Made by a program: the position numbers and the translations under genes
NCBI GenBank assembly: GCA_044867425.1
Contig: JBIOUX010000035.1
Span: forward strand, 1-64,000
Source: CAWBJP01 sp044867425
GTDB taxonomy: Bacteria > Actinomycetota > Acidimicrobiia > IMCC26256 > BP-133
Length of the DNA stretch: 64,000 nt
Direction: 5' to 3'
Notes under the pieces: generated by a model
What the model was told of the DNA's origin: nothing
The model's input: the letters and a program-made list of their open reading frames with translations, nothing else
Database searches by the model: none
Part shown: one piece after another, positions 6,982-14,796 of the stretch
Position numbering within the stretch: the first letter of the stretch is position 1
Layout: each line of letters opens with the position of its first letter

Positions 6982-8076
6982 TCAAGACGCCGTGAGCCAC
7001 GCCTCGATCTCGTCCTCGGAGCGGGCGGCGATGCCACGCAGTAGACGCTGGTTGCGCTTCTCCTTGGCGATCTGCTCCTGGTGGACGTCGTTGTCCCAGT
7101 ACGGCGTCAGCGCGTCCAGGAGCAGCGTCCGCAGCGGCTCCGGGTCGGTGTTGGTGGCCGCGGCCTCGAGCGCCTCCACCTCCACCTGACATGCCACCTC
7201 GGCCAGCCTGGTGGCACGTTGCAGCGGGGTCCGGTCGCGCATGTCCCACACCAGCCGGCGGTAGTCGTCCGGCCAGTAGCGCTCCACGAACCCGGCGATC
7301 CGGGTGTCCGTCTTCTTCGCAGGGGCCTGCGGCAGCCGCTGGGCCTGGTCGAAGGTGACGCCGACCTTGACCACCTTGTACCAGCAGTCGGTTCGCTCGA
7401 CGAACAGGCGCATCAGGTGGTCCCCGGAGGCGTCGAAGTCGCCGATGGTGAGGAGGACGAGGGGTCGGCCTTCGGTTCTTGCCACGCCAAGAACGTCGGC
7501 GGCGATCTCGGCGACCTCGAGGTCGGCCTCCTCGCTGGCGTCGTCCCCGACCTCGTCGATCAAGGTCTGCGATGCATAGCCGCGCAACACGATGATCGGA
7601 ATTCCATAGGGGCGGAGCCAGTGCTTCACCGACTCGGCCACGGTCTGCTTCTCCACCGCGACGTAGGTGGCATATGGCTGACCTCCGTCCCGGTCGAGCA
7701 TGCGCTCGGACTCTTCCCACAACTGTTCGGCCAGGGTGGCGTAGGTCGGCTCCCTGTGTATCTCCCGGTTGTGGTCGACCAGTCGAGGGAACCAGCCGTC
7801 GCGGCGAGCCTGGGCGGTGTTGGTAGCCAGGGCGGTGTAGTCGGACAGGCTGTTCTGAAGCACATCCATCACGACGAGGCGGTAGAAGACGTACCGGAGC
7901 GATGACGGCACCTCGCGCTCAAGGACGATGTCGGCCGCCACCTGGCAGATGTGGTCCCAAGCACCGTTGAATCGCTTGGGCCGGGGGCCGGCGGCGCCGT
8001 TCTTGCCGTGCCAAGAACGGGCGAGGGTGACGTGCTCCTGCAACCTGCGAAGGGCCACGGCGGACACGGGACTCAT
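6982..8076 (-). CDS. Topo VI-A/Spo11-like TOPRIM protein
   Basis: The 364-residue protein combines a winged-helix-like segment containing SLRYVFYRLVVMDVL (about residues 59-73) with a TOPRIM-like core: VAVEKQTVAESVKHWL (about 143-158), which carries the acidic residue, and VLLTIGDFDASGD (about 207-219), which carries the D-x-D pair. The R-x-x-F-Y pattern resembles the site of the DNA-linking tyrosine in Topo VI A/Spo11. No B subunit is visible. The start at 8076 is 31 bases after the excisionase-like gene, in the same operon. A DNA-cleaving or rejoining role in element replication or host interference is an inference. Confidence 0.6.
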   Translation of the reverse strand: MSPVSAVALRRLQEHVTLARSWHGKNGAAGPRPKRFNGAWDHICQVAADIVLEREVPSSLRYVFYRLVVMDVLQNSLSDYTALATNTAQARRDGWFPRLVDHNREIHREPTYATLAEQLWEESERMLDRDGGQPYATYVAVEKQTVAESVKHWLRPYGIPIIVLRGYASQTLIDEVGDDASEEADLEVAEIAADVLGVARTEGRPLVLLTIGDFDASGDHLMRLFVERTDCWYKVVKVGVTFDQAQRLPQAPAKKTDTRIAGFVERYWPDDYRRLVWDMRDRTPLQRATRLAEVACQVEVEALEAAATNTDPEPLRTLLLDALTPYWDNDVHQEQIAKEKRNQRLLRGIAARSEDEIEAWLTAS

Positions 8077-8107
8077 CGGGCCAACTGAGCCGTCATGGCC
8101 GCCTCGC

Positions 8108-8350
8108 TCACGAGCTGGCCACCACGGTCAGCCCCAGCATGGCCAGGATTGCGGCCGTGGGACACCGGAGCGACTTGCCGAACCGGAGGGTCGGGAGCCC
8201 ATCAGCTCCACCGGTCCGAAGCCACCGATGCGCCTCTTCGTAAGACTTGCTCCGACCGAAGCCCAAGAGGGCGCCGGCCTCCTCGACGTCAAGGGTTGGT
8301 CTGGTTCTCGGGTCAGGGACCTGCACTACAGCCTCCGCTCGTCTCGCCAC
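8108..8350 (-). CDS. excisionase-like HTH protein, first gene of the leftward operon
   Basis: The 80-residue protein has the pattern LDVEEAGALLGFGRSKSYEE, then GLPTLRFGKSLRCPTAAILA, which is the helix-turn-helix plus wing arrangement of excisionase/HTH_17 proteins. The ATG at 8350 lies immediately downstream of the divergent promoter region. It therefore sits where Xis or an early activator is expected in integrative elements, opposite the repressor and integrase genes. It is probably controlled by the operator at 8354-8368. Confidence 0.75.
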   Translation of the reverse strand: MARRAEAVVQVPDPRTRPTLDVEEAGALLGFGRSKSYEEAHRWLRTGGADGLPTLRFGKSLRCPTAAILAMLGLTVVASS

Positions 8351-8353
8351 TAC

Positions 8354-8418
8354 GTCTGTCGTACAGACACTATATTGTCGTATTTCGTCTTGTCAACTCT
8401 GTACGACGGTCGTATGAT
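8354..8418. promoter_or_regulatory. divergent promoter/operator region of the element
   Basis: Rightward promoter: TTGTCA (8390-8395), 17 bases, TATGAT (8413-8418). Leftward promoter on the minus strand: TTGACA (complement of 8391-8396), 16 bases, TATAGT (complement of 8369-8374). The two -35 boxes overlap. Two perfect inverted repeats flank them: GTCTGT-CGT-ACAGAC (8354-8368), just past the leftward -10, and TACGA-CGG-TCGTA (8402-8414), inside the rightward spacer and -10. Both share TCGTA, and a further TCGTA is at 8378-8382. The XRE protein encoded at 8461 is the likely ligand. Confidence 0.8.
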
Positions 8419-8460
8419 GATGGCGACGCCTGACCAGTCCACCCGACCGAGGAGACCCGG

Positions 8461-9093
8461 ATGCCCCGAGAGCGCAAGACGACAGCGTCGGAGACGGATC
8501 CCGAGGAGGCGGCGATCCTCGAAGCCATCCGAGATCCGGAGAAGATGGCGGCTCTCCCGCCACGGCTTCGGCGGATCGCCCAGGGGATGGCGGCCGAACT
8601 GCGGGCCCGGATCGCCCCTGAGCGGCGGGCGGTGACCATCCAGCACGTGATGGGCGCCCGGCTCCGTGAGCACCGGACAACGGCCGGGTGGAGCCAGCAG
8701 CGGCTCGCCGAAGCCATGGTCGACCTCGGCCACGACACTTGGAGCCGCGTGACGGTCGCCGAGGCGGAGGCCGGTGAGCGCCGCCGAATCAGCATCGAGG
8801 AGATGCTGAGCCTCGCCGCCCTCTTCGGTGTCCCGGGCCTCTCGTTCATCCTCCCTGCCGAGGGGGAGGACATGGTGCTCGCCGGTCACGAGGAGGGCGT
8901 CCCCGCCGCAGTCGTGGAGGAACTCATCCTCGGGGCCGGCGGTCAGGTCGGTACCGGCGGACCGCATTGGCCGGCGGCGGAGGCATTGGCCCCGTCCGGC
9001 GGGACGCCCCCGCACGGGGAGCGGTTCTACGAGGGCGACTGGCGCCCGGCCCCGTCCTATTGGGCCGCCAAGGACAAGGAGGCGGGACGATGA
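8461..9093 (+). CDS. XRE-family transcriptional regulator (probable element repressor)
   Basis: The 210-residue protein has a Cro/CI-type helix-turn-helix at about residues 63-125 (MGARLREHRTTAGWSQQRLA, then ISIEEMLSLAALFGV). It has a charged N-terminal helix and a C-terminal region with no known fold. It is transcribed from the consensus promoter overlapped by an operator, which suggests autoregulation and control of the divergent excision/replication operon. It overlaps the integrase start by 4 bases (ATGA), so repressor and integrase are co-expressed. Confidence 0.85.
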   Translation: MPRERKTTASETDPEEAAILEAIRDPEKMAALPPRLRRIAQGMAAELRARIAPERRAVTIQHVMGARLREHRTTAGWSQQRLAEAMVDLGHDTWSRVTVAEAEAGERRRISIEEMLSLAALFGVPGLSFILPAEGEDMVLAGHEEGVPAAVVEELILGAGGQVGTGGPHWPAAEALAPSGGTPPHGERFYEGDWRPAPSYWAAKDKEAGR

Positions 9094-10247
9094 GCCGCCG
9101 CGGCAAGATCACCCAGCAGGAGAACGGTAAGTGGGCGTTCGTCGTTGACATCGCCCCCAAGGGAGCCCCGAGACGGCAGATGCGCCGACGGGGGTTCCGT
9201 ACCAAGACGGCGGCACAGGAGGAGCTGACGAAGGTGCTCGGCGGTGTCAACGGTGGCACCTTCGTCGCCCCCGACAAGCTGACCGTCGGCGAGTGGGTCG
9301 AGCGGTGGTTGGCGGGTCTCGAGGTGGCCGGGAAGCGGGCGACAACGATCTCCAGCTACAGGGAGCGGCTCGGCCTCCACATCGTGCCCACGCTGGGAGC
9401 CGTCCGGTTGCAGGCTGTCGCCGTCCACCACTTGGACGCCATCTACGCCGAGTTGCTCAAGTCCGGCCGGCGTGACGGAAAGGGGGGCCTGTCCCCTGCG
9501 AGCGTCCGGTACACGCATGCGATCTGCCACAGCATGTTCGACGCCGCCCGCCGCAAGAAGTTGATCGCCCACAACCCGGCGCAGGATGCCACCGTGCCGT
9601 CGGCCAAGTCAGCGCAGGCCCCCGAGATGACGGTGTGGGCCCCGGCTGAGCTCAGACAGTTCCTCGACTTCGTGGCCGACGACCCGCTGATGCCCCTGTT
9701 CCGGCTCGCGGCCATGACCGGCATGCGCCGGGGCGAGGTGCTCGGTTTGCACCGCGACGACCTGGACCTCGACAAGGGCCGGGTCCGAATTCGCCACCAG
9801 TTGGTCAGCGTCGACCACGTCCCCACCCTGGTGCACCACACCAAGTCGGACGCCGGGAAGCGCACCATCGACCTCGACGCCGAGACGGTGGCCGTGCTCC
9901 GCAGGCATCTCGCTCGGCAAGCAGAGATACGCCTCGCCGTCGGCCCCGGCTACCGCGACGACAGCTTCGTCTTCGCTGGGCCCGAGGGTGGCCACCTCCG
10001 TCCTGAGTCGGTATCCGCCATGTTTGAACGCCGGGTCGCCAACAGTGGCCTACCCAAGGTCCGTTTCCACGATCTCCGCCATACGCACGCCAGCCACTTG
10101 CTGGCCGCGGGGACCAACATCAAAGCGACGTCGCACAGGCTCGGCCACGCCAAGGTGTCGATCACTCTCGACGTCTACAGCCACCTCATGCCCGAGGACG
10201 ACAGCGTGGCGGCGAGCGCCGTTGCTGCCCTTGTCGACGTCCGGTGA
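9090..10247 (+). CDS. int: tyrosine recombinase (integrase) of the element
   Basis: The 385-residue protein starts at the ATG at 9090, eight bases after AAGGAGG and overlapping the regulator stop. The N-terminal arm-binding domain (GKWAFVVDIAPKG to KTAAQEELTKVL) is followed by a SAM-like core-binding domain (about residues 65-150). The catalytic domain has TGMRRGEVLGL (first Arg), HDLRHTHASHLL (H-x-x-R), LGHAKVSIT (His) and DVYSHLMPE (nucleophilic Tyr). All key residues are present. It lies at the element's right end, as expected for an integrase beside its attachment site. No tRNA gene is visible at the junction. Confidence 0.93.
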   Translation: MSRRGKITQQENGKWAFVVDIAPKGAPRRQMRRRGFRTKTAAQEELTKVLGGVNGGTFVAPDKLTVGEWVERWLAGLEVAGKRATTISSYRERLGLHIVPTLGAVRLQAVAVHHLDAIYAELLKSGRRDGKGGLSPASVRYTHAICHSMFDAARRKKLIAHNPAQDATVPSAKSAQAPEMTVWAPAELRQFLDFVADDPLMPLFRLAAMTGMRRGEVLGLHRDDLDLDKGRVRIRHQLVSVDHVPTLVHHTKSDAGKRTIDLDAETVAVLRRHLARQAEIRLAVGPGYRDDSFVFAGPEGGHLRPESVSAMFERRVANSGLPKVRFHDLRHTHASHLLAAGTNIKATSHRLGHAKVSITLDVYSHLMPEDDSVAASAVAALVDVR

Positions 10248-10261
10248 CCATTCTGTGACCA
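10244..10261 (+). repeat. 18-bp GTGACCA direct-repeat site, copy B (near the right junction)
   Basis: The site reads GTGACCA-TTCT-GTGACCA and overlaps the integrase stop codon. It differs from the site at 3155-3172 by two bases in 18. Short direct repeats next to an integrase gene are typical of arm-type binding sites, so this may mark the right attachment region. The exact attachment core cannot be defined because the left end is outside the window. The region 10262-10332 holds nothing else. Confidence 0.4.
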
Positions 10262-10332
10262 GTACCCGCCCTGGGAGCCTCCGATACCGGGCTTGACCTG
10301 CGGTTTCGCGTCAGAGGGGGTCGAAGTTGATC

Positions 10333-11031
10333 TCAGGCATCGGTGGTCGCCCCCGCCTGCTCCCGCTTCTCCTCCACAAGATCGGCCATGGTCCCGGTGT
10401 CGTTGAGTTTGACCAGGGCGGCCCCGGCGGGACCGAAGCGCAGCACCGTGCAGCTGGCGGGGGAGACGAACAGGCGCTGGAACAGGTCGAGGTGCACGCC
10501 GGTGAAGTGGGCCACCGCGGCTTTGATGGGATCGGCGTGGGAGACGGCGACCACCAGCGCGCCGGGGTGTTCGGCCACCAGCTCCTCGAGCGCGGTGATG
10601 ATCCGGCCCTGCATCTCCCGCACCGATTCGCCCTGGGGGAACCGCACCGCCGAAGGGGTCACCTGGACCAGCTTCCACAGGTCGCTGCCCCGCAGGTCCT
10701 CGATCTTCTGGCCCGTCCAGTCCCCGTAGTCGGCTTCGGCCAGGCCGGGTACGTCGGTGACGGGCAGCCCGTGGGGAGCGGCGATGGCCTCGGCCGTCTG
10801 GCGGCAACGTTCCAGCGGGCTGGTGTACACCGCCGCCACCGGCAGCCCGCTCAGGCGTTGGGCGGCACCTTCGGCCTGGGACCGGCCGGCGTCGGACAGG
10901 TCGATCCCGGACCGGCGTCCGGAGAGCACCGGTCCCGTCTCGGCGGTCACGGCGTGGCGGACGAGCACCACCCTGGTGGCGAGAGGCGCCGGAGTGGGCT
11001 CGGCGCCGTCGGCGGCGGAGGGCTCGGGCAC
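10333..11031 (-). CDS. histidine phosphatase family protein (MSMEG_4193-like)
   Basis: The protein has about 232 residues from a GTG at 11031. The frame is open further upstream, but that part overlaps the previous gene. The catalytic histidine motif appears as VVLVRHAVTAETGPVLSGRR in place of the usual R-H-G. It is followed by YTSPLERCRQTAEAI, EADYGDWTGQKIEDL and the second histidine in VVAVSHADPIKAAV. It matches the actinobacterial phosphoglycerate-mutase-like subgroup of unknown substrate. A later GTG (about 10971), immediately before VLVRHA, is an alternative start. It lies 43 bases downstream of the IF-2B-like gene on the same strand and is the first chromosomal gene beyond the element. 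Confidence 0.85.
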   Translation of the reverse strand: MPEPSAADGAEPTPAPLATRVVLVRHAVTAETGPVLSGRRSGIDLSDAGRSQAEGAAQRLSGLPVAAVYTSPLERCRQTAEAIAAPHGLPVTDVPGLAEADYGDWTGQKIEDLRGSDLWKLVQVTPSAVRFPQGESVREMQGRIITALEELVAEHPGALVVAVSHADPIKAAVAHFTGVHLDLFQRLFVSPASCTVLRFGPAGAALVKLNDTGTMADLVEEKREQAGATTDA

Positions 11032-11074
11032 CGCCGAGATGCTAGTGGCGCCCCAGCGTCCCGAGTCGCAAGTC

Positions 11075-11848
11075 CTACCGGGGCAGATGCAGCAGTTCGG
11101 GGGCGACCGGGCAATCCGCCCGACCGGCGGTAGTCGCGGCCGGCTCCATACGACCCTCGGGACCGTGCACCTCGTCGACGACGTCGAAGGCGAGGACATC
11201 CGGGTCCGCGGGGTCCAGATGGAGGTGGTCGGTGAGGGCGCCGTAGAGGGCGCCCGGCAGGCGGCGCCCGACGCCTTCCACCAGCCACACCGGGACCGCC
11301 GCCTCCCGAGCGGCTCGGGCCAGGGCTCCCGATCCGGGGCCGGCCACGAAGCCGGACGGGCCGGCGGCGTGGGCCTCGAGGAGGACGAGGGCGGCTCGCC
11401 GGGCCGCCGCTTCAGGGCCGAGAATCCGGGCGTCGATGCCCAGGTCGTCGAGCCGGCGGAGGAGGCGGCGCCCTTCCCGGCCGGGCTCCACCACGGCCAC
11501 GCGCTGGGCGGAGCGCAGCGCCCGGGACGTCAGCTCGGGCCAGCCGGCCACGGCGATGGTGCCGCCGGGCAGCTCCACGGACAGGAGCGCGGCGGTCGGG
11601 TCCCGCTCCAGCTCGGTCATGGCGGCGTAGGCCTCGGCCACCGGGTCGAGGGCGCACAGCATCCGCGACGCCAGCCACCACAGCGGCCCGGCCGACGGAC
11701 GGCGGGCGATCAGGCGCCGGCAGGCGATGACCAGGCCCGCGGGGTCGTCGGCGAAGGCAGCCAGGGCCTCGGCGGCCTCCACCGCGGCCAGGCCGACGTC
11801 GGCCTCGGGTGCCCGGGCCACCCACCGCAACCGCTCGATCGGATGCAC
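11075..11848 (-). CDS. IF-2B-like (eIF2B alpha/MtnA-fold) protein
   Basis: The 257-residue protein has an N-terminal helical half and a C-terminal half with the pattern VAVVEPGREGRRLLRRLDDL, then VLLEAHAAGPSGFVAGPGSG and AREAAVPVWLVEGVG. That order matches the Rossmann-like half of the eIF2B-alpha/methylthioribose-phosphate isomerase superfamily. The canonical substrate residues are not obvious, so the substrate is unknown. It starts only 18 bases from the divergent receiver-like gene, so their promoters must overlap the opposite coding region. Confidence 0.55.
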   Translation of the reverse strand: MHPIERLRWVARAPEADVGLAAVEAAEALAAFADDPAGLVIACRRLIARRPSAGPLWWLASRMLCALDPVAEAYAAMTELERDPTAALLSVELPGGTIAVAGWPELTSRALRSAQRVAVVEPGREGRRLLRRLDDLGIDARILGPEAAARRAALVLLEAHAAGPSGFVAGPGSGALARAAREAAVPVWLVEGVGRRLPGALYGALTDHLHLDPADPDVLAFDVVDEVHGPEGRMEPAATTAGRADCPVAPELLHLPR

Positions 11849-11866
11849 GGCTTACGACGGTACCTT

Positions 11867-12208
11867 GTGAGCGTGAAGGTCCTCGGCTGCATCCACGAGC
11901 TCATGTTCTCGACCAAGCTGCGCGACGCCGCCGTCAGCCTCGGTCACGACTGTCACATGGTCCGCCGGGCGGCCGACGTCCCCGCCCACCTCGACGGGAC
12001 CGACCTGGTCATCATCGACCTGATGGTGGCGGGTGGCGGGGCGCTGGAGGCGGTGACCGCAGCCCGGGAGGCGGGGGTGGCGGTGGTGGCCTACGGCGAG
12101 CACGTGGCCGTCGACGTGCTCCAGGCGGCCCGGGAGGCCGGCGCCGACCAGGTCCTCAAGCGCAGCGACTTCGCCCGGGCCCTGCCCACCCTCCTGGGCC
12201 CCTCCTAG
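11867..12208 (+). CDS. receiver-like small protein
   Basis: The 113-residue product starts at the GTG at 11867 (MSVKVLGCIHELMFSTKLRD). The alternating strands and helices, with a central DLVIIDLMVAGGGALEAVTA and a late GADQVLKRSDFARAL, resemble a CheY-type receiver fold. The Asp in VIIDL sits where the phosphorylation site would be, but the N-terminal acidic pair is absent. It may therefore be a pseudo-receiver. It is followed 12 bases later by the acyltransferase gene and is divergent from the IF-2B-like gene. Confidence 0.6.
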   Translation: MSVKVLGCIHELMFSTKLRDAAVSLGHDCHMVRRAADVPAHLDGTDLVIIDLMVAGGGALEAVTAAREAGVAVVAYGEHVAVDVLQAAREAGADQVLKRSDFARALPTLLGPS

Positions 12209-12220
12209 GGCGGCCGCCTG

Positions 12221-13489
12221 ATGTCGCCCGGGCCCCGCCTCGACGACATGGTGGCCGCCACCCCGGCGAGCCGGGACCGCTACGTCGACTTCCTGCGGGC
12301 GGCCAGCATCGTGGTGGTGGTCCTCGGGCACTGGACCATCTCGCTCATCGCCTGGGACGGGGGTGTGATCCGTTCCACCAGCGCCCTCGGCCTCGGGTCG
12401 GGGCTGTGGCTGGCCACCTGGGTGCTCCAGGTCATGCCCGTCTTCTTCTTCGTGGGCGGCTACGCCAACCTGGTGGCCTACGAGTCGGCCCGCCGGGCGG
12501 GCCAGTCGGCCGGCGCCTTCATCCGCAGCCGGCTCCGCCGCCTGCTGCTCCCGTCGCTCGTGCTCCTGGGTGTGTGGGCCGTCGTGCAGGTGGTTCTCCA
12601 CCTGACCGGCACCGGCGCTCCCACCGGACCCCGCTTCGGCGACTTCGTGCTCCTCCGGGGGGTGCGCCCGCCGGGCCAGACAATCCCCTTCGGGCCCTTG
12701 TGGTTCCTCGGGGTGTACCTGCTGGTCGTGTGCCTCAGCCCCGTGACCGTCTGGCTCCATCGCCGCTTCGGCGGGTGGGTGGTGGCGGTGATGGCCGCCG
12801 GGGCGGTGCTGTGCGACCTGGTCGGCTTCATCGGCGGTCAGGCGGGCGTGCGCTACTTCAACGTGGTGTTCGTCCTCCTCCTGCCCCACCAGCTGGGTCA
12901 CTTCTACGGCGACGGCAGCATCCTGCGCTGGTCCCGGCGCCGGCTGGTGGCCATGTGCGTCGTCGGGCTGGCCGGGCTCATCACCCTCACCAACCCATGG
13001 CTGTTCCGCCTCTTCGGGGACGACCGGTTCCGCTGGTTCCCCGGCATCGGGCACTATCCCCGCAGCCTGCTCGGCACCGATGTGGAGCGGGTCTCCAACG
13101 CCTACCCGCCCACGCTGTGCTACCTGCTGGTGGGGTTCTGGCTGATCGGCCTGGTCATCCTGGTCCGGCCGGCGCTCAGCCGGTGGCTGCAGCGGCCCGG
13201 CGTGTGGAAGGCCACCATCGCCGTGAACGGGTCGATCATGACCCTGTTCCTGTGGCACATGACCGCCTTCCTGCTGGCCATCCTCCTCCTGTGGCCCCTC
13301 GGCTTCGGCCACGACCGCACGCCCTCGTTGCGCTGGTGGGCGGAACGGCCGCTGTGGCTGGGGGTGGCGGGGGTCATCCTGGCCGTGCTGGTGGCGCTGT
13401 TCTCCCGCTTCGAAGCGGCCGGCCGGCGGCCGCGCCCGGCGCCCGCCCAGGCCAAGGCGACGCCGCCGGTTACCAGTCGGCGATCGTGA
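12221..13489 (+). CDS. membrane acyltransferase (acyltransferase 3 family)
   Basis: The 422-residue integral membrane protein has about ten hydrophobic segments. The N-terminal signature RDRYVDFLRAASIVVVVLGH contains the conserved His of the acyltransferase 3 family. MPVFFFVGGYANL and GPLWFLGVYLLVVCLSP are further family blocks. These enzymes move acyl groups from coenzyme A onto sugars, lipids or cell-wall polymers, and the acceptor here is unknown. It shares an operon with the receiver-like gene and overlaps the convergent propeller gene by 20 bases at the 3' end. Confidence 0.85.
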   Translation: MSPGPRLDDMVAATPASRDRYVDFLRAASIVVVVLGHWTISLIAWDGGVIRSTSALGLGSGLWLATWVLQVMPVFFFVGGYANLVAYESARRAGQSAGAFIRSRLRRLLLPSLVLLGVWAVVQVVLHLTGTGAPTGPRFGDFVLLRGVRPPGQTIPFGPLWFLGVYLLVVCLSPVTVWLHRRFGGWVVAVMAAGAVLCDLVGFIGGQAGVRYFNVVFVLLLPHQLGHFYGDGSILRWSRRRLVAMCVVGLAGLITLTNPWLFRLFGDDRFRWFPGIGHYPRSLLGTDVERVSNAYPPTLCYLLVGFWLIGLVILVRPALSRWLQRPGVWKATIAVNGSIMTLFLWHMTAFLLAILLLWPLGFGHDRTPSLRWWAERPLWLGVAGVILAVLVALFSRFEAAGRRPRPAPAQAKATPPVTSRRS

Positions 13490-14549
13490 AGCCGGGGGCG
13501 ACCAGCGCCGGCTCCCCGCCCCGGCTGCGCCGGAAGAGGCTGCCCCCGTCGGCGTAGAGCAGGTGCTCACCGGTGGCGTCGAAGTCGAGCCAGGCCGGAG
13601 CCATGCCCTCGGGCAGGAGGTCGAGGGCGGTGCGGGTGTCGACGTCCATCAGCAGGGTCCTCGCCGGCCCCGTGTAGTCGTCATCGAAGCAGCAGGCGAA
13701 GGCGGAGTTGACCACCGCCAGCCGCCCGCTGCCCGCCTGCCAGGTGGGATGGCGGGAGTCGCCGCCTCCGCCGGGCACCACCACCTCGGTGGTCTCCGAC
13801 AGGTCGCGGGCGTTGACGGTGTCGAGCACCGACACCGAGTCGCCTTCGAAGGAATGGGTGATGGCCAGCCGTCGCGAGTCGGGCGCCCAGGCCAGGCGGG
13901 TGAAGGCGGCGTCGGCGAAGAAGGCGGCGCGGTGCTCCTCGTCGTCGGGGAAGCGGATGCGCCGGCGCTCCTCCCCCGAGCGCAGGTCGTGGATGACCAC
14001 CACGTTGTGGCAGCCCCGGGTGCCGTCCGGCCGTTGGCGGCCGGGGGCGGCGAAGGCCAGCCAGCGGCCGTCCGGGCTCACCGCCGGGGAGATGCCCGAG
14101 CCGATCCGGTGGGGGGTGGACCGGCGGTCGGTGGGGACCCGGTAGATGGACCCCTCACCGCAGTCGCCGGCCAGCGAGTAGAAGGCGTGGCGGCGGTCAG
14201 GGGTGAGCGCCGCCCCCTGGAGGACCAGGCCATCGCCGGGGGGGTGGTGGGTGGCCAGCACCCGCACCGGGGTGCCGTGGGCCGGGTCGAGGAGAGCGAC
14301 GACGCCGGTGTCGGGGGCGAGGGCGAGGATGGCCGGCGGGGTCCCGACGGGGAGGGCCACGGCGTCGACGGGAACGGCGGGCGTGGCCGGCGCCTGAGGG
14401 GCGGTGACGATGTTGGTGCCGTCATCTCCGTCGAAGAGGGCCAGCATCAAGCCGCCGACGAGCATCACGGACGACACGGCCAGGGCGCGGACGGCGGCCC
14501 GGCGCCGGGCGCCCGGCAACCGGAGTCCATCGTCTCCTTCGGCCTTCAT
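13470..14549 (-). CDS. membrane-anchored TolB-like beta-propeller protein
   Basis: The protein has 359 residues from the ATG at 14549 (MKAEGDDGLRLPG), with one N-terminal membrane segment (VRALAVSSVMLVGGLMLALF) and an extracytoplasmic domain. Repeated blades contain the motifs PAVSPDGRWLAFAAPG, RLAWAPDSRRLAITHS and LDFDATGEHLLYADGG, typical of TolB/WD40-like propellers. A CCF pair and a lone C in GCHNV occur in blades. It is a probable surface or periplasm-side scaffold. The ligand is unknown. Confidence 0.75.
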   Translation of the reverse strand: MKAEGDDGLRLPGARRRAAVRALAVSSVMLVGGLMLALFDGDDGTNIVTAPQAPATPAVPVDAVALPVGTPPAILALAPDTGVVALLDPAHGTPVRVLATHHPPGDGLVLQGAALTPDRRHAFYSLAGDCGEGSIYRVPTDRRSTPHRIGSGISPAVSPDGRWLAFAAPGRQRPDGTRGCHNVVVIHDLRSGEERRRIRFPDDEEHRAAFFADAAFTRLAWAPDSRRLAITHSFEGDSVSVLDTVNARDLSETTEVVVPGGGGDSRHPTWQAGSGRLAVVNSAFACCFDDDYTGPARTLLMDVDTRTALDLLPEGMAPAWLDFDATGEHLLYADGGSLFRRSRGGEPALVAPGFTIADW

Positions 14550-14669
14550 CCCCGCTCGCCTCCGACTCCGCCCCAACTCCGTCCACGATATCTGGGGAAG
14601 TGCCTGTTTCCTCCCCGCCGGGACCCATCCTCACACGCCCGATCCGAAGTCGGGCGGACCCCGGGCGGC

Positions 14670-14733
14670 ACCCCATTCATCGCGCGTTAGCCAAACCCGG
14701 CTGGCAGCCGGGTTTCGTTAACTCGAGAGGGGA
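14670..14733. repeat. dispersed extragenic palindrome, copy 1
   Basis: A perfect hairpin, AAACCCGGCT-GGC-AGCCGGGTTT (14693-14715), is flanked by CGCGTTA on the left, TAAC on the right, and ACCCCAT/GGGG outer arms. A second, clearly related element lies at 37834-37894, sharing ACCCCAT, GCGTTA, AAACCCGGCT and CGGGTT in the same order. Both lie between divergently transcribed genes, so a terminator role is unlikely. The arrangement is REP-like. The rest of the 14550-14796 gap holds a TAGAAT -10-like box at 14783-14788. Confidence 0.75.
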
Positions 14734-14796
14734 GACACGGCCCCGCAGGCGGGCCGGTGAGGATCGTGGGAGTGATCGCTCCTAGAATGTCTGCTC

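Noticed and set aside
10248..10332. tRNA 3' end as the integration site
   Set aside because: No cloverleaf, anticodon arm or CCA-proximal stem could be formed around the integrase end.
14693..14715. Perfect hairpin as a Rho-independent terminator
   Set aside because: It lies between two divergent genes rather than after a gene, lacks a T run, and has a related copy in another divergent region.
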